64,000 nt of DNA from CAZAFC01 sp964484675 (GCA_964484675.1 CAZAFC010000005.1:25022-89021); one strand, 5' to 3'; numbered from the stretch's first letter, positions 17,466-27,166 are shown. The notes: a model not told the origin generated them from the letters alone. Numbers and translations are program-made.

Positions 17466-17495
17466 GCACTCATTGTAACAGTTTGGCGAGAGAAA

Positions 17496-18062
17496 TTACT
17501 GATTTAGTACCAGCTGGCTCGTCATAGACGTAAAATCAGGAATCTGATCCTCAAACAAGCTATGCACCAGCGCGACATTACCCTTGAATGTCCCCTGGCC
17601 CCCGCACGTCGTCGACCAAAAACGCTGCTTGGTCTGGCTCGTGTCAGGGTTGATGATCGAATACGTGTAGCGCGAACCCTGTGGACAGTAGCCGCTTTCG
17701 TTGGTTTGCGCCTTCGGGCTCGAGTCGCCCTTGGTAAAACCGGCGAGCTGGAGCGCATTCAAGAAAGACGTGTATGCGGCCGAGTTGCTCACGTAGGTTT
17801 TGCTCTGCGTGATATTACTCTGGTAGCCGCTGAAGATTGCAATATCCGCCTCAGTCGCGCTCACCGTAATCCGGTAGCCAACGTGCTGCTGTTCGGCGTT
17901 AATCGGACCGTCGAGCGTGAATTGCACCAGCGTATCGGTATTCGCATAGCTGCTCAGCTGCGGACCGGTCGTGGTCTTGCCGCCGCTAAATCCGTGCAGC
18001 ACCAAAATAAACACCACCACAATCAGGCCGATACTTGCCAAAAAACCTAAGAAATATTTCAT
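17496..18062 (-). CDS. Membrane-anchored hypothetical protein
   Basis: A 188-aa protein with one N-terminal membrane segment (about 3-24) and an exported domain of about 160 residues rich in Ser/Thr. Two cysteines (in GYCPQG and TTCGGQG) could form a disulfide. I do not recognise the family. A GAGGTGG ribosome site precedes the ATG and a TATTAT box lies farther upstream, so it has a conventional leader. Confidence 0.7.
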   Translation of the reverse strand: MKYFLGFLASIGLIVVVFILVLHGFSGGKTTTGPQLSSYANTDTLVQFTLDGPINAEQQHVGYRITVSATEADIAIFSGYQSNITQSKTYVSNSAAYTSFLNALQLAGFTKGDSSPKAQTNESGYCPQGSRYTYSIINPDTSQTKQRFWSTTCGGQGTFKGNVALVHSLFEDQIPDFTSMTSQLVLNQ

Positions 18063-18138
18063 AATATCTGTGCCACCTCAATGTAACGGCTCTATAATAG
18101 CATATTGCTGCCATAATTGCAATGCTTGTGCTTTGGAG

Positions 18139-18600
18139 TTACGCTTCGGCTTGCGCAAGCCGGAGATATGCCTCGACGACCTCGTGTTCGGGGTCCATGA
18201 GATCGTAGTTCGCATGCTCGCGTGGATCGATCCACTGGAACGCATCGTGCTCCGAACTGAGCCGCACCTCAGAGCCGGGCGTTCGGCACAAGCTAAAGAT
18301 GCCGAAAATCTGCGTCGGCACGCCTTTGAACACCGGCCGCCAGTCACCCACAAAAATCGGCTGACCCACCAGCATATCGCTCACGCCTGTTTCTTCGGCA
18401 ACTTCGCGGCGCAGCGCTTCTTCGTACGTTTCTCCCGCACGAATCCGTCCGCCCGGCAGGTGAAATCGCCCAAAATGCGGATCGTCCGGATACGTTTTGG
18501 CCTCGCGCAAGATGAGCAGCCTGCCCTCATCGTTTATGAGCACCGCCTTGGCAGCGACTTGCATCACCTGTGGAAGCGATTCGGATCCTGCGGCACTCAT
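18139..18600 (-). CDS. Nudix hydrolase
   Basis: A 153-aa Nudix protein. The Nudix box reads GGRIRAGETYEEALRREVAEETG (GX5EX7REUXEEXG satisfied). The start ATG at 18600 overlaps the stop of the preceding Nudix gene as ATGA, so the two are translationally coupled. The substrate is not predictable from the sequence. Confidence 0.92.
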   Translation of the reverse strand: MSAAGSESLPQVMQVAAKAVLINDEGRLLILREAKTYPDDPHFGRFHLPGGRIRAGETYEEALRREVAEETGVSDMLVGQPIFVGDWRPVFKGVPTQIFGIFSLCRTPGSEVRLSSEHDAFQWIDPREHANYDLMDPEHEVVEAYLRLAQAEA

Positions 18601-19193
18601 TGCGCGCCACTCAGCAGTGCGTTCTGTCTCGCCGCTTGCGCCAGCCATTGCAACACGATGAGCGCGATTCGCTCCTCCTGCATCTCGCCGCTCAGCGCCA
18701 TTCGCTGCACCTCAGCAAAGTCGTACCAGCCCACCTCGTCGATCTGCTCGCCTGGTTCGAGCGACTGGCCGTCCGCCAGCTCATGCCATTTTGTGGCCTC
18801 AAAAACATACAAATCCCACTCCACCGTGGCACCGAGCGTTGATTTTTTGAAGAATTGCGTTGCCTCGACGCCAATGCCAGCTTCTTCGGCGGCCTCAGCC
18901 TGCGCCTTGCGCTGCGCCGCAGCCAGCATGTCTTCCCCGCTACGTCGAAATTCCTCGTACTCCGCAAGTGAGTCAAAAACTTTTCCGCCCGGCAAGCGAT
19001 AATCGTAGCCATCCAGCTCTTGGCGAAATTCGCGGGTCAGCAAGAGTTTCTTGGCTGTGCGATCCGCGATCAACACCCGCACACCCGGCGCACGCCGCGC
19101 CAACTCAAACACCCGCCCTTCCGGCTGCGCCACATGCACCAGCTCAAACAATTTTCCACTGGCATAGATGGTTTCGCTCAATTTCTTGTCCAC
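18597..19193 (-). CDS. Nudix hydrolase, ADP-ribose pyrophosphatase-like
   Basis: A 198-aa protein with RELDGYDYRLPGGKVFDSLAEYEE and AQAEAAEEAGI. The Nudix box is stretched by an insertion of about 20 residues between the GG and the EEAG helix, so it departs from GX5EX7REUXEEXG. The first 80 residues resemble ADP-ribose pyrophosphatases. I chose GTG at 19193, with an AGAGG site 7 nt upstream; the longer frame upstream runs into polA and shows no homology. It is coupled by ATGA overlap to the next Nudix gene. Confidence 0.8.
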   Translation of the reverse strand: MDKKLSETIYASGKLFELVHVAQPEGRVFELARRAPGVRVLIADRTAKKLLLTREFRQELDGYDYRLPGGKVFDSLAEYEEFRRSGEDMLAAAQRKAQAEAAEEAGIGVEATQFFKKSTLGATVEWDLYVFEATKWHELADGQSLEPGEQIDEVGWYDFAEVQRMALSGEMQEERIALIVLQWLAQAARQNALLSGAQ

Positions 19194-19245
19194 AGTCAGA
19201 CCTCTTTTACACTTTAATCGGCACTCAAATATGCCACCGCGCGAG

Positions 19246-21927
19246 CTACAATTCACCCCATGTCTTGCCGACAGACACATCCACTTGGAGTTTGACCGGC
19301 AGCTGATGCACTGATTCCATGGCCGCCTTGAGCAGCTGGCTGACTTTTTCGGCGTTGGCGGCCAAGCATTCGACGATGATCGAGTCGTGTACCTGCAAAA
19401 TTTGTTCACCCAAATTCTCGGCCTGGAGCTGTTTTTCCACCTTGAGCATGGCGATTTTCATGAGGTCGGCCTCGGTGCCTTGGATCGGCATGTTGATCGC
19501 GGCGCGTTTCGCGGCTTCGCGCACCACAAAGTTGCTCGATTTGAGATCGGGCGTCGGGCGTCTGCGGCCGAACATCGTCGCCACAAAACCGTCGCTCAGG
19601 CCGTGCGCAACCGTGCGGTCCATATACGCCCGAATTGGCGCATGCAGCGCGAAATATTTGTCGATAAACTCCTGCGCTTCGGCGCGGAGCATGCCGGTCG
19701 CCACACTCAAGCCGTGCGAGCTCATGCCGTAGAGCACGCCGAAATTCACCGTTTTGGCGTGGCGGCGCATGTCCTTCGTGACACCTTCGAGCGGCACGCC
19801 ATACACCGCCGCGGCCGTCGCCACATGAATATCAATACCTCTGTTAAAATCCTCAATGAGCTCTTTGTCGTCGGCCATCACAGCCACCAGCCGCAGTTCG
19901 AATTGCGAGTAATCGGCGCTGACAAACACATTGCCCGCGGCCGGCACAAACGCCGTGCGAATGGCGTTGCCGAGCTCGGTGCGCGTGGGAATATTCTGTA
20001 AATTCGGGTCGTGCGAGCTCAGCCGACCAGTGGCCGCAACGTCGAGCGCGTAGGTGGTATGGAGCTTGCCTTGCGCGTCGACAAGCCGCGGCAGCGCGTC
20101 GATGTAGGTGCTCTTGAGCTTGGTGTACTCGCGCCAGCGCGTCACGAGATCAACCATCGGGTGCAGCGCGCGCAGCTTATCGAGCTCGCTCGCGCCGGTC
20201 GAATAGCCAGTTTTGCCCTTCTTGATGCCAGCGGTCGGCAGCTGCAATTTCTCGAACAAAATCGTCGCTAACTGCTGCGGCGAACCGATGGTGAATTCCT
20301 GCCCGGCGTGCGTATAAATCTCTTGTTCGAGCTGCCCTATCGTCTCGGCAAATTCAGCGCCCATGCGGCCAAGATAGCCAGAATCGAGCGCCACGCCGCG
20401 GTGCTCCATGTGCGCAAGCAGGCTAATCGTGGGAAATTCAATATCGCGCGCCAGCTGCTCCACCTCTGGCATCGTGGCTAGCTTGGCGCGTTGTTCGTCG
20501 TGCGCTTGCCAGATTGCCGGGATGACCTGCTCGGGATTGCTCGCGTCGATCGGCATACCCAAGATGTCCTCGAGCTCGTGCGAGCGAATAAGCGAATTGA
20601 GCAAAAATGCGCCGATGCGCGTGTCATGCGCGATGTCGCCCGGCCAGTCGATGCCGGCGGCCAGCAGCGCGCGCAGCACGGATTTGAGGTCGTGGCCGAT
20701 AATCGGGCCGTTGGCAATGGCCTCAAGCGTTATGGGCTCGTTGGCCAGATCCCCGAGTGACACCAGCATGTACTTGCTCGCATGCGTGCTCAACCACAGT
20801 GCCGTGCCGTCGGTGTTGAGCGCCAGCACGCGAGGCATGTTCGCCACAAACACCTCGGGCTGAAATGGCACAAGCTGCGCGGGTGGCAAGAGTGGCTGGT
20901 CGAAGCTCATGGCTGATTGAGCGGTTTCGGCTGCGCCCGCATCGCTTGCTCCACTCGTCCCGGCCGCCGGCCGATCGGTTGTCGAGCTGGCAGGGCCGCT
21001 GACCAGGCCCTTCTTGCCGGCCGGTCTGTTGGCCGGCGCACTACTCGCGTGGCGCAGTTCGGCTTCAGCCTGGCGTAACAGATTACGAAACTCAAGCTTG
21101 CGCAGTTCAGCCACAAATTCCGGCCGCACCCCATTGCGCAATTTTGCATGTGCCAGATCAAGCTCCAGCCCCGGAATATCGCGGTACAACGTCACGAGCT
21201 GCTTGCTCAGAAATGCCATCTCGCGGCCAGCCTCGAGCTTGGCGCGCAGCGTCGGCTTGAGCTCGTCAAGATGTTCATAAATATTCTCGAGCGTATGGTA
21301 TTGCCCAATCAGCTGGAGCGCGGTTTTTTCGCCCACGCCAGCCACGCCCGGAATGTTGTCGCTCGCATCACCCTTCAGCGCCTTGACGTCTATCCACTGA
21401 TGCGCGCCAACACCGTATTTTTCCTCAAAATGCGCCACATCGAACAGCTCGATGTGCGTCAATCCCTTCTTGAGCGTAAAAATATGCGTGTGCTCGTTCA
21501 CGAGCTGGAGTACGTCGAGATCGGACGTCACCAAAAAACTCTCGATACTCTTAGCGCCAGCTTGCTTGGCAAACGCTGCCATGATGTCGTCAGCCTCGTA
21601 ATCGTCAATCTCGTACAGCGGCCAACCCAGACTCTCGAGCAGCCCGTGTAAGAGCGGAATCTGCTCGTAAAAATCGGGCGGCGCAGCCTTGCGATTGCCC
21701 TTGTACGCCGGATAGAGTTCGCGGCGCAGGCGAATGTTCGTGCCTTTTTTGTCCCAAGCCACGCAGACGTAATCAGGCTTCAGGCGCTTGATAATCTCGA
21801 GCGCCATGACGGCAAAGCCGTACACGCCGCCGGTCGGCACGCCGTCTTGCGTGCTCAAGCTCGGCATGGCGTAATAGCCGCGGTAAAACACCGATTTGCC
21901 GTCAATGATCACCAGTCGCTCACTCAT
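19246..21927 (-). CDS. polA: DNA polymerase I
   Basis: Repair and Okazaki-fragment polymerase, 893 aa. The N-terminal 5'-nuclease domain (about 1-290) has VIIDGKSVFYRG, YEADD, SDLDVLQL and GVAGVGEKTA. The middle domain (about 330-490) has the fold of the 3'-5' exonuclease but lacks the DxE motif, so proofreading is probably lost, as in Taq and Bacillus Pol I. The polymerase domain has motif A DYSQFELR, motif B RRHAKTVNFGVLYG and motif C QVHDSIIVE. TATACT (21935-21940) lies 7 nt before the ATG, consistent with a leaderless mRNA. Confidence 0.97.
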   Translation of the reverse strand: MSERLVIIDGKSVFYRGYYAMPSLSTQDGVPTGGVYGFAVMALEIIKRLKPDYVCVAWDKKGTNIRLRRELYPAYKGNRKAAPPDFYEQIPLLHGLLESLGWPLYEIDDYEADDIMAAFAKQAGAKSIESFLVTSDLDVLQLVNEHTHIFTLKKGLTHIELFDVAHFEEKYGVGAHQWIDVKALKGDASDNIPGVAGVGEKTALQLIGQYHTLENIYEHLDELKPTLRAKLEAGREMAFLSKQLVTLYRDIPGLELDLAHAKLRNGVRPEFVAELRKLEFRNLLRQAEAELRHASSAPANRPAGKKGLVSGPASSTTDRPAAGTSGASDAGAAETAQSAMSFDQPLLPPAQLVPFQPEVFVANMPRVLALNTDGTALWLSTHASKYMLVSLGDLANEPITLEAIANGPIIGHDLKSVLRALLAAGIDWPGDIAHDTRIGAFLLNSLIRSHELEDILGMPIDASNPEQVIPAIWQAHDEQRAKLATMPEVEQLARDIEFPTISLLAHMEHRGVALDSGYLGRMGAEFAETIGQLEQEIYTHAGQEFTIGSPQQLATILFEKLQLPTAGIKKGKTGYSTGASELDKLRALHPMVDLVTRWREYTKLKSTYIDALPRLVDAQGKLHTTYALDVAATGRLSSHDPNLQNIPTRTELGNAIRTAFVPAAGNVFVSADYSQFELRLVAVMADDKELIEDFNRGIDIHVATAAAVYGVPLEGVTKDMRRHAKTVNFGVLYGMSSHGLSVATGMLRAEAQEFIDKYFALHAPIRAYMDRTVAHGLSDGFVATMFGRRRPTPDLKSSNFVVREAAKRAAINMPIQGTEADLMKIAMLKVEKQLQAENLGEQILQVHDSIIVECLAANAEKVSQLLKAAMESVHQLPVKLQVDVSVGKTWGEL

Positions 21928-22009
21928 GCTCTTCAGTATAGCAGCGTTTGCGGACCGACGCGCAGGTTTTTAGCGTACCAACACAAGAGGTTAGCCATTG
22001 TGCGAGTGG

Positions 22010-22038
22010 TTGAAATTCATTATCTTTTATTATATTAT
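22010..22038 (+). promoter_or_regulatory. Promoter of island 3
   Basis: TTGAAA (22010-22015), a 17-nt spacer and TATTAT (22033-22038) in a very AT-rich stretch. The leader of about 160 nt contains a long hairpin (about 22098-22147, with GTCTGT-GACT pairing to AGTC-ACAGAT and outer TTTGGGA/TCCCAAA). Confidence 0.6.
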
Positions 22039-22209
22039 ATATAATCCTAGCTGGCTTTGGCCTCTTTGGATCTGCCCTTTTGTAGTACTGTCACGCGTTT
22101 TTGGGAAGTCTGTTGACTTTCGCAGTCGACAGATAAGCTCCCAAACTCTCGCACCACTCGTTCGCATGTCCGCCCGATTACCCAGATGGGTAGAAAACCG
22201 GAGGCACTC

Positions 22210-23559
22210 ATGTCCGACACGACCACGCGCCAGGCCTGCAACGCCATCCCGACCCAAAGCGACCTCAGCGAGGCGCTCAAGGCCGGAACCCTGACCGACC
22301 AGCAGCTCATCGCAGCGATCAACCACAACGGCAACAGCTTCGAGTCCATCCAGGGATCGATCGGCCTCAGCTGGCTGCACACCCTGTTCCAGCGGGCCGA
22401 GCGAGCGCGGAGAATGAACCGGGAGAACGTCCAGGACAACCCGGACGTCATCGCCGTCAAGACCCTCCGCACCCGCGTGCTCGACATGGCAAGCGTCTTC
22501 CGCGCCTGCCTCCACAACCACCACATCGCCGTCGTGCTCTCCATAACGGAGCTGCTCGAGCTCGTCGACGAACCCGACCGTGCCGCATTCATGCACGACG
22601 TGCTCGCACACCAGGAGCCGTACAATTCGTGCTGGGTGAACGCCTGCATCAAGGCCGGCATCACGCAGGACGAGATTGCGGAAGCGATTCTGGGCTTGCT
22701 CCGCCGCTCCACGAAACCCGATCAGGGTAGGCGCAGCTTCCTGGTGAACGACTTCCTGGAAAACGGCGGCGGCATGGTGGGCCCCACCTCAGACAGATCG
22801 GGGTGGGAGTTCCTCGAGCAGAACACGCCGTGGTCGGTCCTGAGCGACAACCAGCTCATCGCGGCGATGCGCTTGTGCATCGACAAGACGCCCGAGACGT
22901 TCTTCGGCCCGCGGCCGGTCAACTCGACCCTGACGTTCGCCGAGAGCCTCGCCATCCGGCTGTCGGCCGAGCAGCTCCAGACCCTCCTCGCGGAGGCCGC
23001 GGACAAGCTCACGTCGCTGGCCGGCATCTCCGTCGGGGTGTTCTCGCGGCTGGCGCTCCAGCAGCAGCGGATGCTCATCGAGGAGCTCCCCGGCTGCGGC
23101 ATCGAGCTCCTGGTGCACACGGCGACGCGCCTGCCGGATCACTTCACCTTCTTCAAGGGCCAGGCCCCCAAGGTCTGCGACGAGGCGTCAACTGCCCTAA
23201 GCGGTCAGTTCTGTAAGCTGCAGCCGCAGCTCGAGGTCCTGCGCAAGCAGAGCGACACCCTCAGGCGCTTCGCCGACCACGTCGACCGAACTCTGGTCAA
23301 GCAGCTGGAGCTCCAGGGCTACGTCGTCGGCACACTCATCGAGGAGATGCACAAGGGCCGCAGGCAGCTCTGCGTCAGGCTCGGCGACCACACGTACGTC
23401 GAGCAGAGGGGAAGCTCATTCTCTAGCGAGAGGTACTTCCCCGAGCGAGGCGACCGGGTCGTGTTCATGCCCAGCAACGGCAGGAAGCTCGTCCCCGGAC
23501 GGGTCACCGCAGTGGTCTTCCGCCTCGTCTCGCGGCCCGCGACCAACCGGCGTATGTGA
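22210..23559 (+). CDS. Unrecognised 449-aa protein, island 3
   Basis: I do not recognise this protein. It is mostly alpha-helical and polar. It has no membrane segment. It contains a repeat-like pair of segments (LTDQQLIAAINH near 25 and LSDNQLIAAMRL near 215), each followed by a helical domain. It ends in a basic beta-rich region of about 70 residues (DHTYVEQRGS...GDRVVFMPSNGRKLVPGRV) reminiscent of small RNA- or DNA-binding barrels. The ATG at 22210 has a CCGGAGG site. Codon use (frequent AGG, CTC, GTC; near-total G/C third positions) differs from the neighbouring host genes. A hammerhead ribozyme lies 61 nt after the stop. Confidence 0.8.
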   Translation: MSDTTTRQACNAIPTQSDLSEALKAGTLTDQQLIAAINHNGNSFESIQGSIGLSWLHTLFQRAERARRMNRENVQDNPDVIAVKTLRTRVLDMASVFRACLHNHHIAVVLSITELLELVDEPDRAAFMHDVLAHQEPYNSCWVNACIKAGITQDEIAEAILGLLRRSTKPDQGRRSFLVNDFLENGGGMVGPTSDRSGWEFLEQNTPWSVLSDNQLIAAMRLCIDKTPETFFGPRPVNSTLTFAESLAIRLSAEQLQTLLAEAADKLTSLAGISVGVFSRLALQQQRMLIEELPGCGIELLVHTATRLPDHFTFFKGQAPKVCDEASTALSGQFCKLQPQLEVLRKQSDTLRRFADHVDRTLVKQLELQGYVVGTLIEEMHKGRRQLCVRLGDHTYVEQRGSSFSSERYFPERGDRVVFMPSNGRKLVPGRVTAVVFRLVSRPATNRRM

Positions 23560-23620
23560 CGCCGCAAGAGGGCTCCGGCGCGGAGATGGGACGCAATCCA
23601 GCGTTCACTCTCCGCCCGGC

Positions 23621-23671
23621 AGCTTCCACGAATGTGTATTCGTGCTGATGAGTCCAAAAGGACGAAAAGCT
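23621..23671 (+). ncRNA. Type III hammerhead ribozyme
   Basis: All core elements are present in order. Stem III is AGCTT (23621-23625) with AAGCT (23667-23671). C17, the cleavage-site nucleotide, is 23626. Stem I is CACGAA/TTCGTG, 6 bp (23627-23632 with 23639-23644). The invariant CTGATGA is at 23645-23651. Stem II is GTCC-AAAA-GGAC (23652-23663). The GAA of GAAA is at 23664-23666, with the last A opening stem III. Every invariant core base matches, including G10.1-C11.1 and A15.1-U16.1. The open stem is III, so this is type III. Cleavage after 23626 would trim the 3' UTR of the gene at 22210-23559. Confidence 0.9.
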
Positions 23672-23687
23672 ACCTCTATTATTTTTG

Positions 23688-24497
23688 CTATTTTGCGCTA
23701 GCGGGCATTTGGCCTGACTCGACACTTTTTGCCAGCTGTTCGAGCACGTTGAGCGCGTGACGGTTCCAGGCTGACGACTTTCGCGCCTCATCGAGCCAAT
23801 GGGTGGAGATTTTCGGCGCAATTTCCGGCGCCAACATTGCTCGGCCCAGCTCGAGCGCGAATGGCGTGATGGCATCGGTGGCCGCGCAATCAGCATCGGC
23901 CAGCACCATGCCGACATGCAGCGGATTCAGCGCCAGCTCGGTGGCGAGCATGTTTTGCTCGGCTTCAGCGAGCTCATGTCTGGCATACTGTGCGGCCTGG
24001 CCGTGCGTTCGCACCAGCAGCGCACGATTAGTAATACTAACCGCCTTGAGGCGAAGCTCAGCCGGCACGTCAAGGTTGGCGAGCAAGATTTCAGCCGCGT
24101 GCAAGCCGGCGTGCAAGCTCAGCGATCGAGATTGCTCGAGCGTTTGAGTATGCGCGGCGGGTTGCTGGCTGGCAGGTTTTGCCGCCAGCGTACTCGCGCC
24201 GAAAACCTGCTCGGCATACATGTGTGTCATCTGCACCGCACGCGCGGCAACGATGATTGGCAGCGGAATTGCTGCCGGCTGCTCATCCGCTGCCAGGCCA
24301 GGCCGTGCGCACAGCAAATAGCCGATCAGCACCAGCAGTCCTTGCACGCAGTACTGGTCAGCTAGCAATTGATCAAGAAAAAAATTTGTCTCGGCTGGCC
24401 TGGCGAACTGTGCCGCCGATGCACGCGTGGCAGCCGCGTAACTCACAATGTCCGCGTGCACCATTGTGCGCAGTGCGTCAAGCGTTAGGCCGCTCAT
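23688..24497 (-). CDS. Helical hypothetical protein, possibly a degenerate prenyl-synthase fold
   Basis: A 269-aa, almost entirely helical, Ala-rich protein. A segment near residue 205 (LADADCAATDAITPFALELGRAM) loosely resembles the second Asp-rich region of isoprenyl diphosphate synthases, but no DDxxD motif is present, so enzyme activity is not supported. It lies upstream of the P-loop kinase gene in the same orientation but 61 nt apart. I do not assign a function. Confidence 0.6.
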   Translation of the reverse strand: MSGLTLDALRTMVHADIVSYAAATRASAAQFARPAETNFFLDQLLADQYCVQGLLVLIGYLLCARPGLAADEQPAAIPLPIIVAARAVQMTHMYAEQVFGASTLAAKPASQQPAAHTQTLEQSRSLSLHAGLHAAEILLANLDVPAELRLKAVSITNRALLVRTHGQAAQYARHELAEAEQNMLATELALNPLHVGMVLADADCAATDAITPFALELGRAMLAPEIAPKISTHWLDEARKSSAWNRHALNVLEQLAKSVESGQMPASAK

Positions 24498-24558
24498 CGT
24501 GGTCTTTCAAGCAGTGCATACATTTTGTGGTTTCCCTTCGAACGCAGGCATTTGGGCG

Positions 24559-25137
24559 CTACAGGCCGAGCGCAGCTTCGGCGTGGCGCTCAAACTCAGC
24601 CAAATCAGCGCCATTATTCACAAGCACAATGTCGGCTTGGTCGCGCACGGCGTTCATGTTGAGTGCCGCGGCGTCGCCCGAGCCTTGCATTTCAATTTTC
24701 TCTTCGGCCAGGAACTGCTCAAACGTCTTATTGTCGTCGGCACCGCGACCGGGGCGGGCATTCTTTGTGACCCGAGCGTAGCGCACCTTGGGATCAGCAT
24801 CCACCCACACCATGACGCCGCCAAGCTCGTGGATGCGCTCGGGCTCGGCCGGATTGCGCAAGCTGGCCATCACCACGCCGGCGTACTGATCTTGCACTTT
24901 GGCAAATTCGGCCATGGCCCGGTCCACAAGCACGCTCAAGCCAAACTCGCGCCGCCACTCGGCGCTCAGCATCCGTGTATTTTCGCGCTCAACTCCCAGC
25001 CCGCGCGCTCTGAGCTCAGCGCGTATCAAATCACTCACCGAAATGAACAAATAATTATGCTTGCGGGCCAAAAACAACCCAACAGCATCTTTGCCAGCAC
25101 CGTTTGTCCCGGCCACACCAATAATTCGCACATTCAT
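24559..25137 (-). CDS. P-loop nucleoside/coenzyme kinase-like protein
   Basis: A 192-aa protein with a Walker A motif GTNGAGKDAV (about 9-18) and a switch-like segment VMASLRNPAEPERIHELGG, followed by VWVDADPKVRYARV and a helical lid. This resembles dephospho-CoA kinase-like proteins and UPF0200-type kinases. The ATG at 25137 begins MNVRIIGVAG; TATACT (25146-25151) lies 8 nt upstream. The substrate is not certain: dephospho-CoA is one option, a nucleotide another. Confidence 0.7.
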   Translation of the reverse strand: MNVRIIGVAGTNGAGKDAVGLFLARKHNYLFISVSDLIRAELRARGLGVERENTRMLSAEWRREFGLSVLVDRAMAEFAKVQDQYAGVVMASLRNPAEPERIHELGGVMVWVDADPKVRYARVTKNARPGRGADDNKTFEQFLAEEKIEMQGSGDAAALNMNAVRDQADIVLVNNGADLAEFERHAEAALGL

Positions 25138-25215
25138 TGAGATGCAGTATACCGCAAAAACAGTGCACATTCTAGTGCACTTGCCGGTTATCAGACGTCC
25201 TTTTATACTGAACAT

Positions 25216-25845
25216 ATGCAATATCCCGCTCTCAGCCGCGAGCTGCTTCTGATAGCAAAAGAAGATCAGGCCGAACTCCGCGCCATGCAGGGAAACCTTG
25301 CCGCCTTGCCTACCGAGCGAGAGCGCCGACAGTTGCGACAAGAAATTGCCGAACATTGTCATGCCCGGGCAAGCCGCATGATGGCTATCCTTGATCGCAT
25401 TGGCGCCCCCACCATTGCCAAACTCGGCCCTGCAGCCGCCGAAGTCGTGTCGCTGTTTGCGCTTCATTCGTATCTTGACGAAATGAAACATGTGCTAGCG
25501 CTGTACGAGGCGCAGTTTGCAGAGAACCCGAACAGCATCTACAAGCAAGCTATTCCGCCGCTTGTTGATCGCATCCTGATCGCCGAGCAGCGCATACAAA
25601 AGTTCGGCACCAATTGGAGTATCGACAAAGACGGTAGGTGGTTTTTGATTCCTGTTGAGGATTTCACACACGTGAATACTTTGCGACTGGAGTATGGCCT
25701 TGAAGGCCTCAGCAAGCCGCACTGCCTCTCGATCGGTACGGAAGAATGGCCGCTCGGCCGAGGACCGGCTGTCGCCGCCGATCAAAAAGAGCTGACAGAC
25801 GAAGAATACCGCGAATATACGAAGCATATGCTACGAACTACCTGA
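25216..25845 (+). CDS. DUF6624-like hypothetical protein
   Basis: A 209-aa soluble protein. The region from residue 74 to 135, with paired His/Asp and the late VDRILIAEQRIQKFGTNW, resembles DUF6624, whose members end in DRV...Q.YGTQ. The activity of that family is not known to me. TATACT (25204-25209) is 6 nt before the ATG, so the transcript is probably leaderless. Confidence 0.6.
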   Translation: MQYPALSRELLLIAKEDQAELRAMQGNLAALPTERERRQLRQEIAEHCHARASRMMAILDRIGAPTIAKLGPAAAEVVSLFALHSYLDEMKHVLALYEAQFAENPNSIYKQAIPPLVDRILIAEQRIQKFGTNWSIDKDGRWFLIPVEDFTHVNTLRLEYGLEGLSKPHCLSIGTEEWPLGRGPAVAADQKELTDEEYREYTKHMLRTT

Positions 25846-25888
25846 CGGCTGATGCCACGCCAGCACTTTTCGGGATGCCTAACGCGGT

Positions 25889-27166
25889 CTATTTGAGGTA
25901 GTCGTGGAGCTTTTTGGCGTCTTTGTGTTTGCGGAGTTTGGCGAGCGCTTTGGCTTCGATCTGGCGGATGCGTTCGCGCGTGACGCTGAATTCCTGACCA
26001 ACTTCTTCGAGCGTATGCTGTTTGCCGTCCTCGAGGCCAAATCGCAGCTTCAGAATCTTCTGCTCACGCTCGGTCAGCGCGCCAAGCATACCCTGCACTT
26101 GCTCCTTGAGCAGCTGGTTGGTCGCCAGCTCCTCAGGGCGAGCGGTGTCTTCGTCCTCAATAAAGTCCGCCAGCACCGACTCTTCTTCGTCGTCGCGGAT
26201 CGAGGCGTCGAGCGACGAAATGTCCTGCTTGATCTTCATGATGTGCTCAACTTTGTCCACCTCGAGGTCCATCGCTTGGGCGATTTCTTCGTTGGTCGGC
26301 TCGCGGTTGAGTTCCTGTGTCAGGCGGCGCTGTGTGCGCAGCAGCTTGTTGATCGTCTCGACCATGTGCACCGGGATGCGAATGGTGCGGGCCTGGTCGG
26401 CGATGGCGCGCGTGATTGCCTGGCGAATCCACCACGTCGCGTAGGTGCTGAATTTAAAGCCTTTCTCGGGGTCAAATTTCTCGACCGCCCGCAAAAGCCC
26501 GGTGTTGCCTTCCTGGATCAGGTCGAGCAAATCAAGCCCACGGCCCACGTACCGCTTGGCGATCGACACCACCAGGCGCATGTTCGCCTCGGCCATTTTG
26601 TCCTTCGGAATGCTGAGCGTTTTGGCCTTGGCCTCAAGCCGGTGATACTCCTGCTTGTCTTTGGCTGGCAGCTCGCTCAGCGGCGTTTCGCCGTTCTGGA
26701 TTTCTTTGATTTTGACATTTATTTCGTCGAGCGGCGCTTGATTGGCGACGATTTCTTTGGCCAGTTTCAGCTCCTCTTCGGCATTGAGCAGCGGGATTTT
26801 GCCGATTTCGCGCAAGTACAAACGCACCGAGTCGTCGGCGATGTCATCGAGATAATTCTGATCTTCGGGGATAATTTCTTCGCCGTCTTCGCCCACCCAC
26901 TCGTCGCTAAATTCAGGCTCGTCGGCGCTCGCAGCCACCACTTGCAAGCCAGCGTCGGCCAGCTGCGTGTAGAGCTTGTCGAGCTCATCGGCGTTTTCGG
27001 AAGTATCCGGAATCGCAGCCGTAATGTCTTTTTGGTCGATCTTGCCGTCTTTTTTGGCTTGCGCGAAAAGTTGATTACGAACTTGCTCGGGCGCGGCGGC
27101 CTGCTCTGGCGCGGCGCTCGCGTCTACGGCAACTGGCGCGGCGGTTTTCTTCTTTGACTGTGGCAT
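25889..27166 (-). CDS. rpoD: Primary sigma factor (sigma-70/RpoD)
   Basis: Housekeeping sigma factor, 425 aa. A variable acidic N-terminal region (1.1-like, about 40-80) is followed by region 1.2, region 2 ([18 protein letters not shown] and [16 protein letters not shown], which bind core and melt the -10), region 3, and region 4.2 ([18 protein letters not shown]) for the -35. It follows dnaG with only 4 nt between stop and start, and its GGAGG site lies inside the end of dnaG, so the two are translationally coupled. The dnaG-rpoD order is the classic macromolecular synthesis operon without rpsU. Confidence 0.97.
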   Translation of the reverse strand: MPQSKKKTAAPVAVDASAAPEQAAAPEQVRNQLFAQAKKDGKIDQKDITAAIPDTSENADELDKLYTQLADAGLQVVAASADEPEFSDEWVGEDGEEIIPEDQNYLDDIADDSVRLYLREIGKIPLLNAEEELKLAKEIVANQAPLDEINVKIKEIQNGETPLSELPAKDKQEYHRLEAKAKTLSIPKDKMAEANMRLVVSIAKRYVGRGLDLLDLIQEGNTGLLRAVEKFDPEKGFKFSTYATWWIRQAITRAIADQARTIRIPVHMVETINKLLRTQRRLTQELNREPTNEEIAQAMDLEVDKVEHIMKIKQDISSLDASIRDDEEESVLADFIEDEDTARPEELATNQLLKEQVQGMLGALTEREQKILKLRFGLEDGKQHTLEEVGQEFSVTRERIRQIEAKALAKLRKHKDAKKLHDYLK

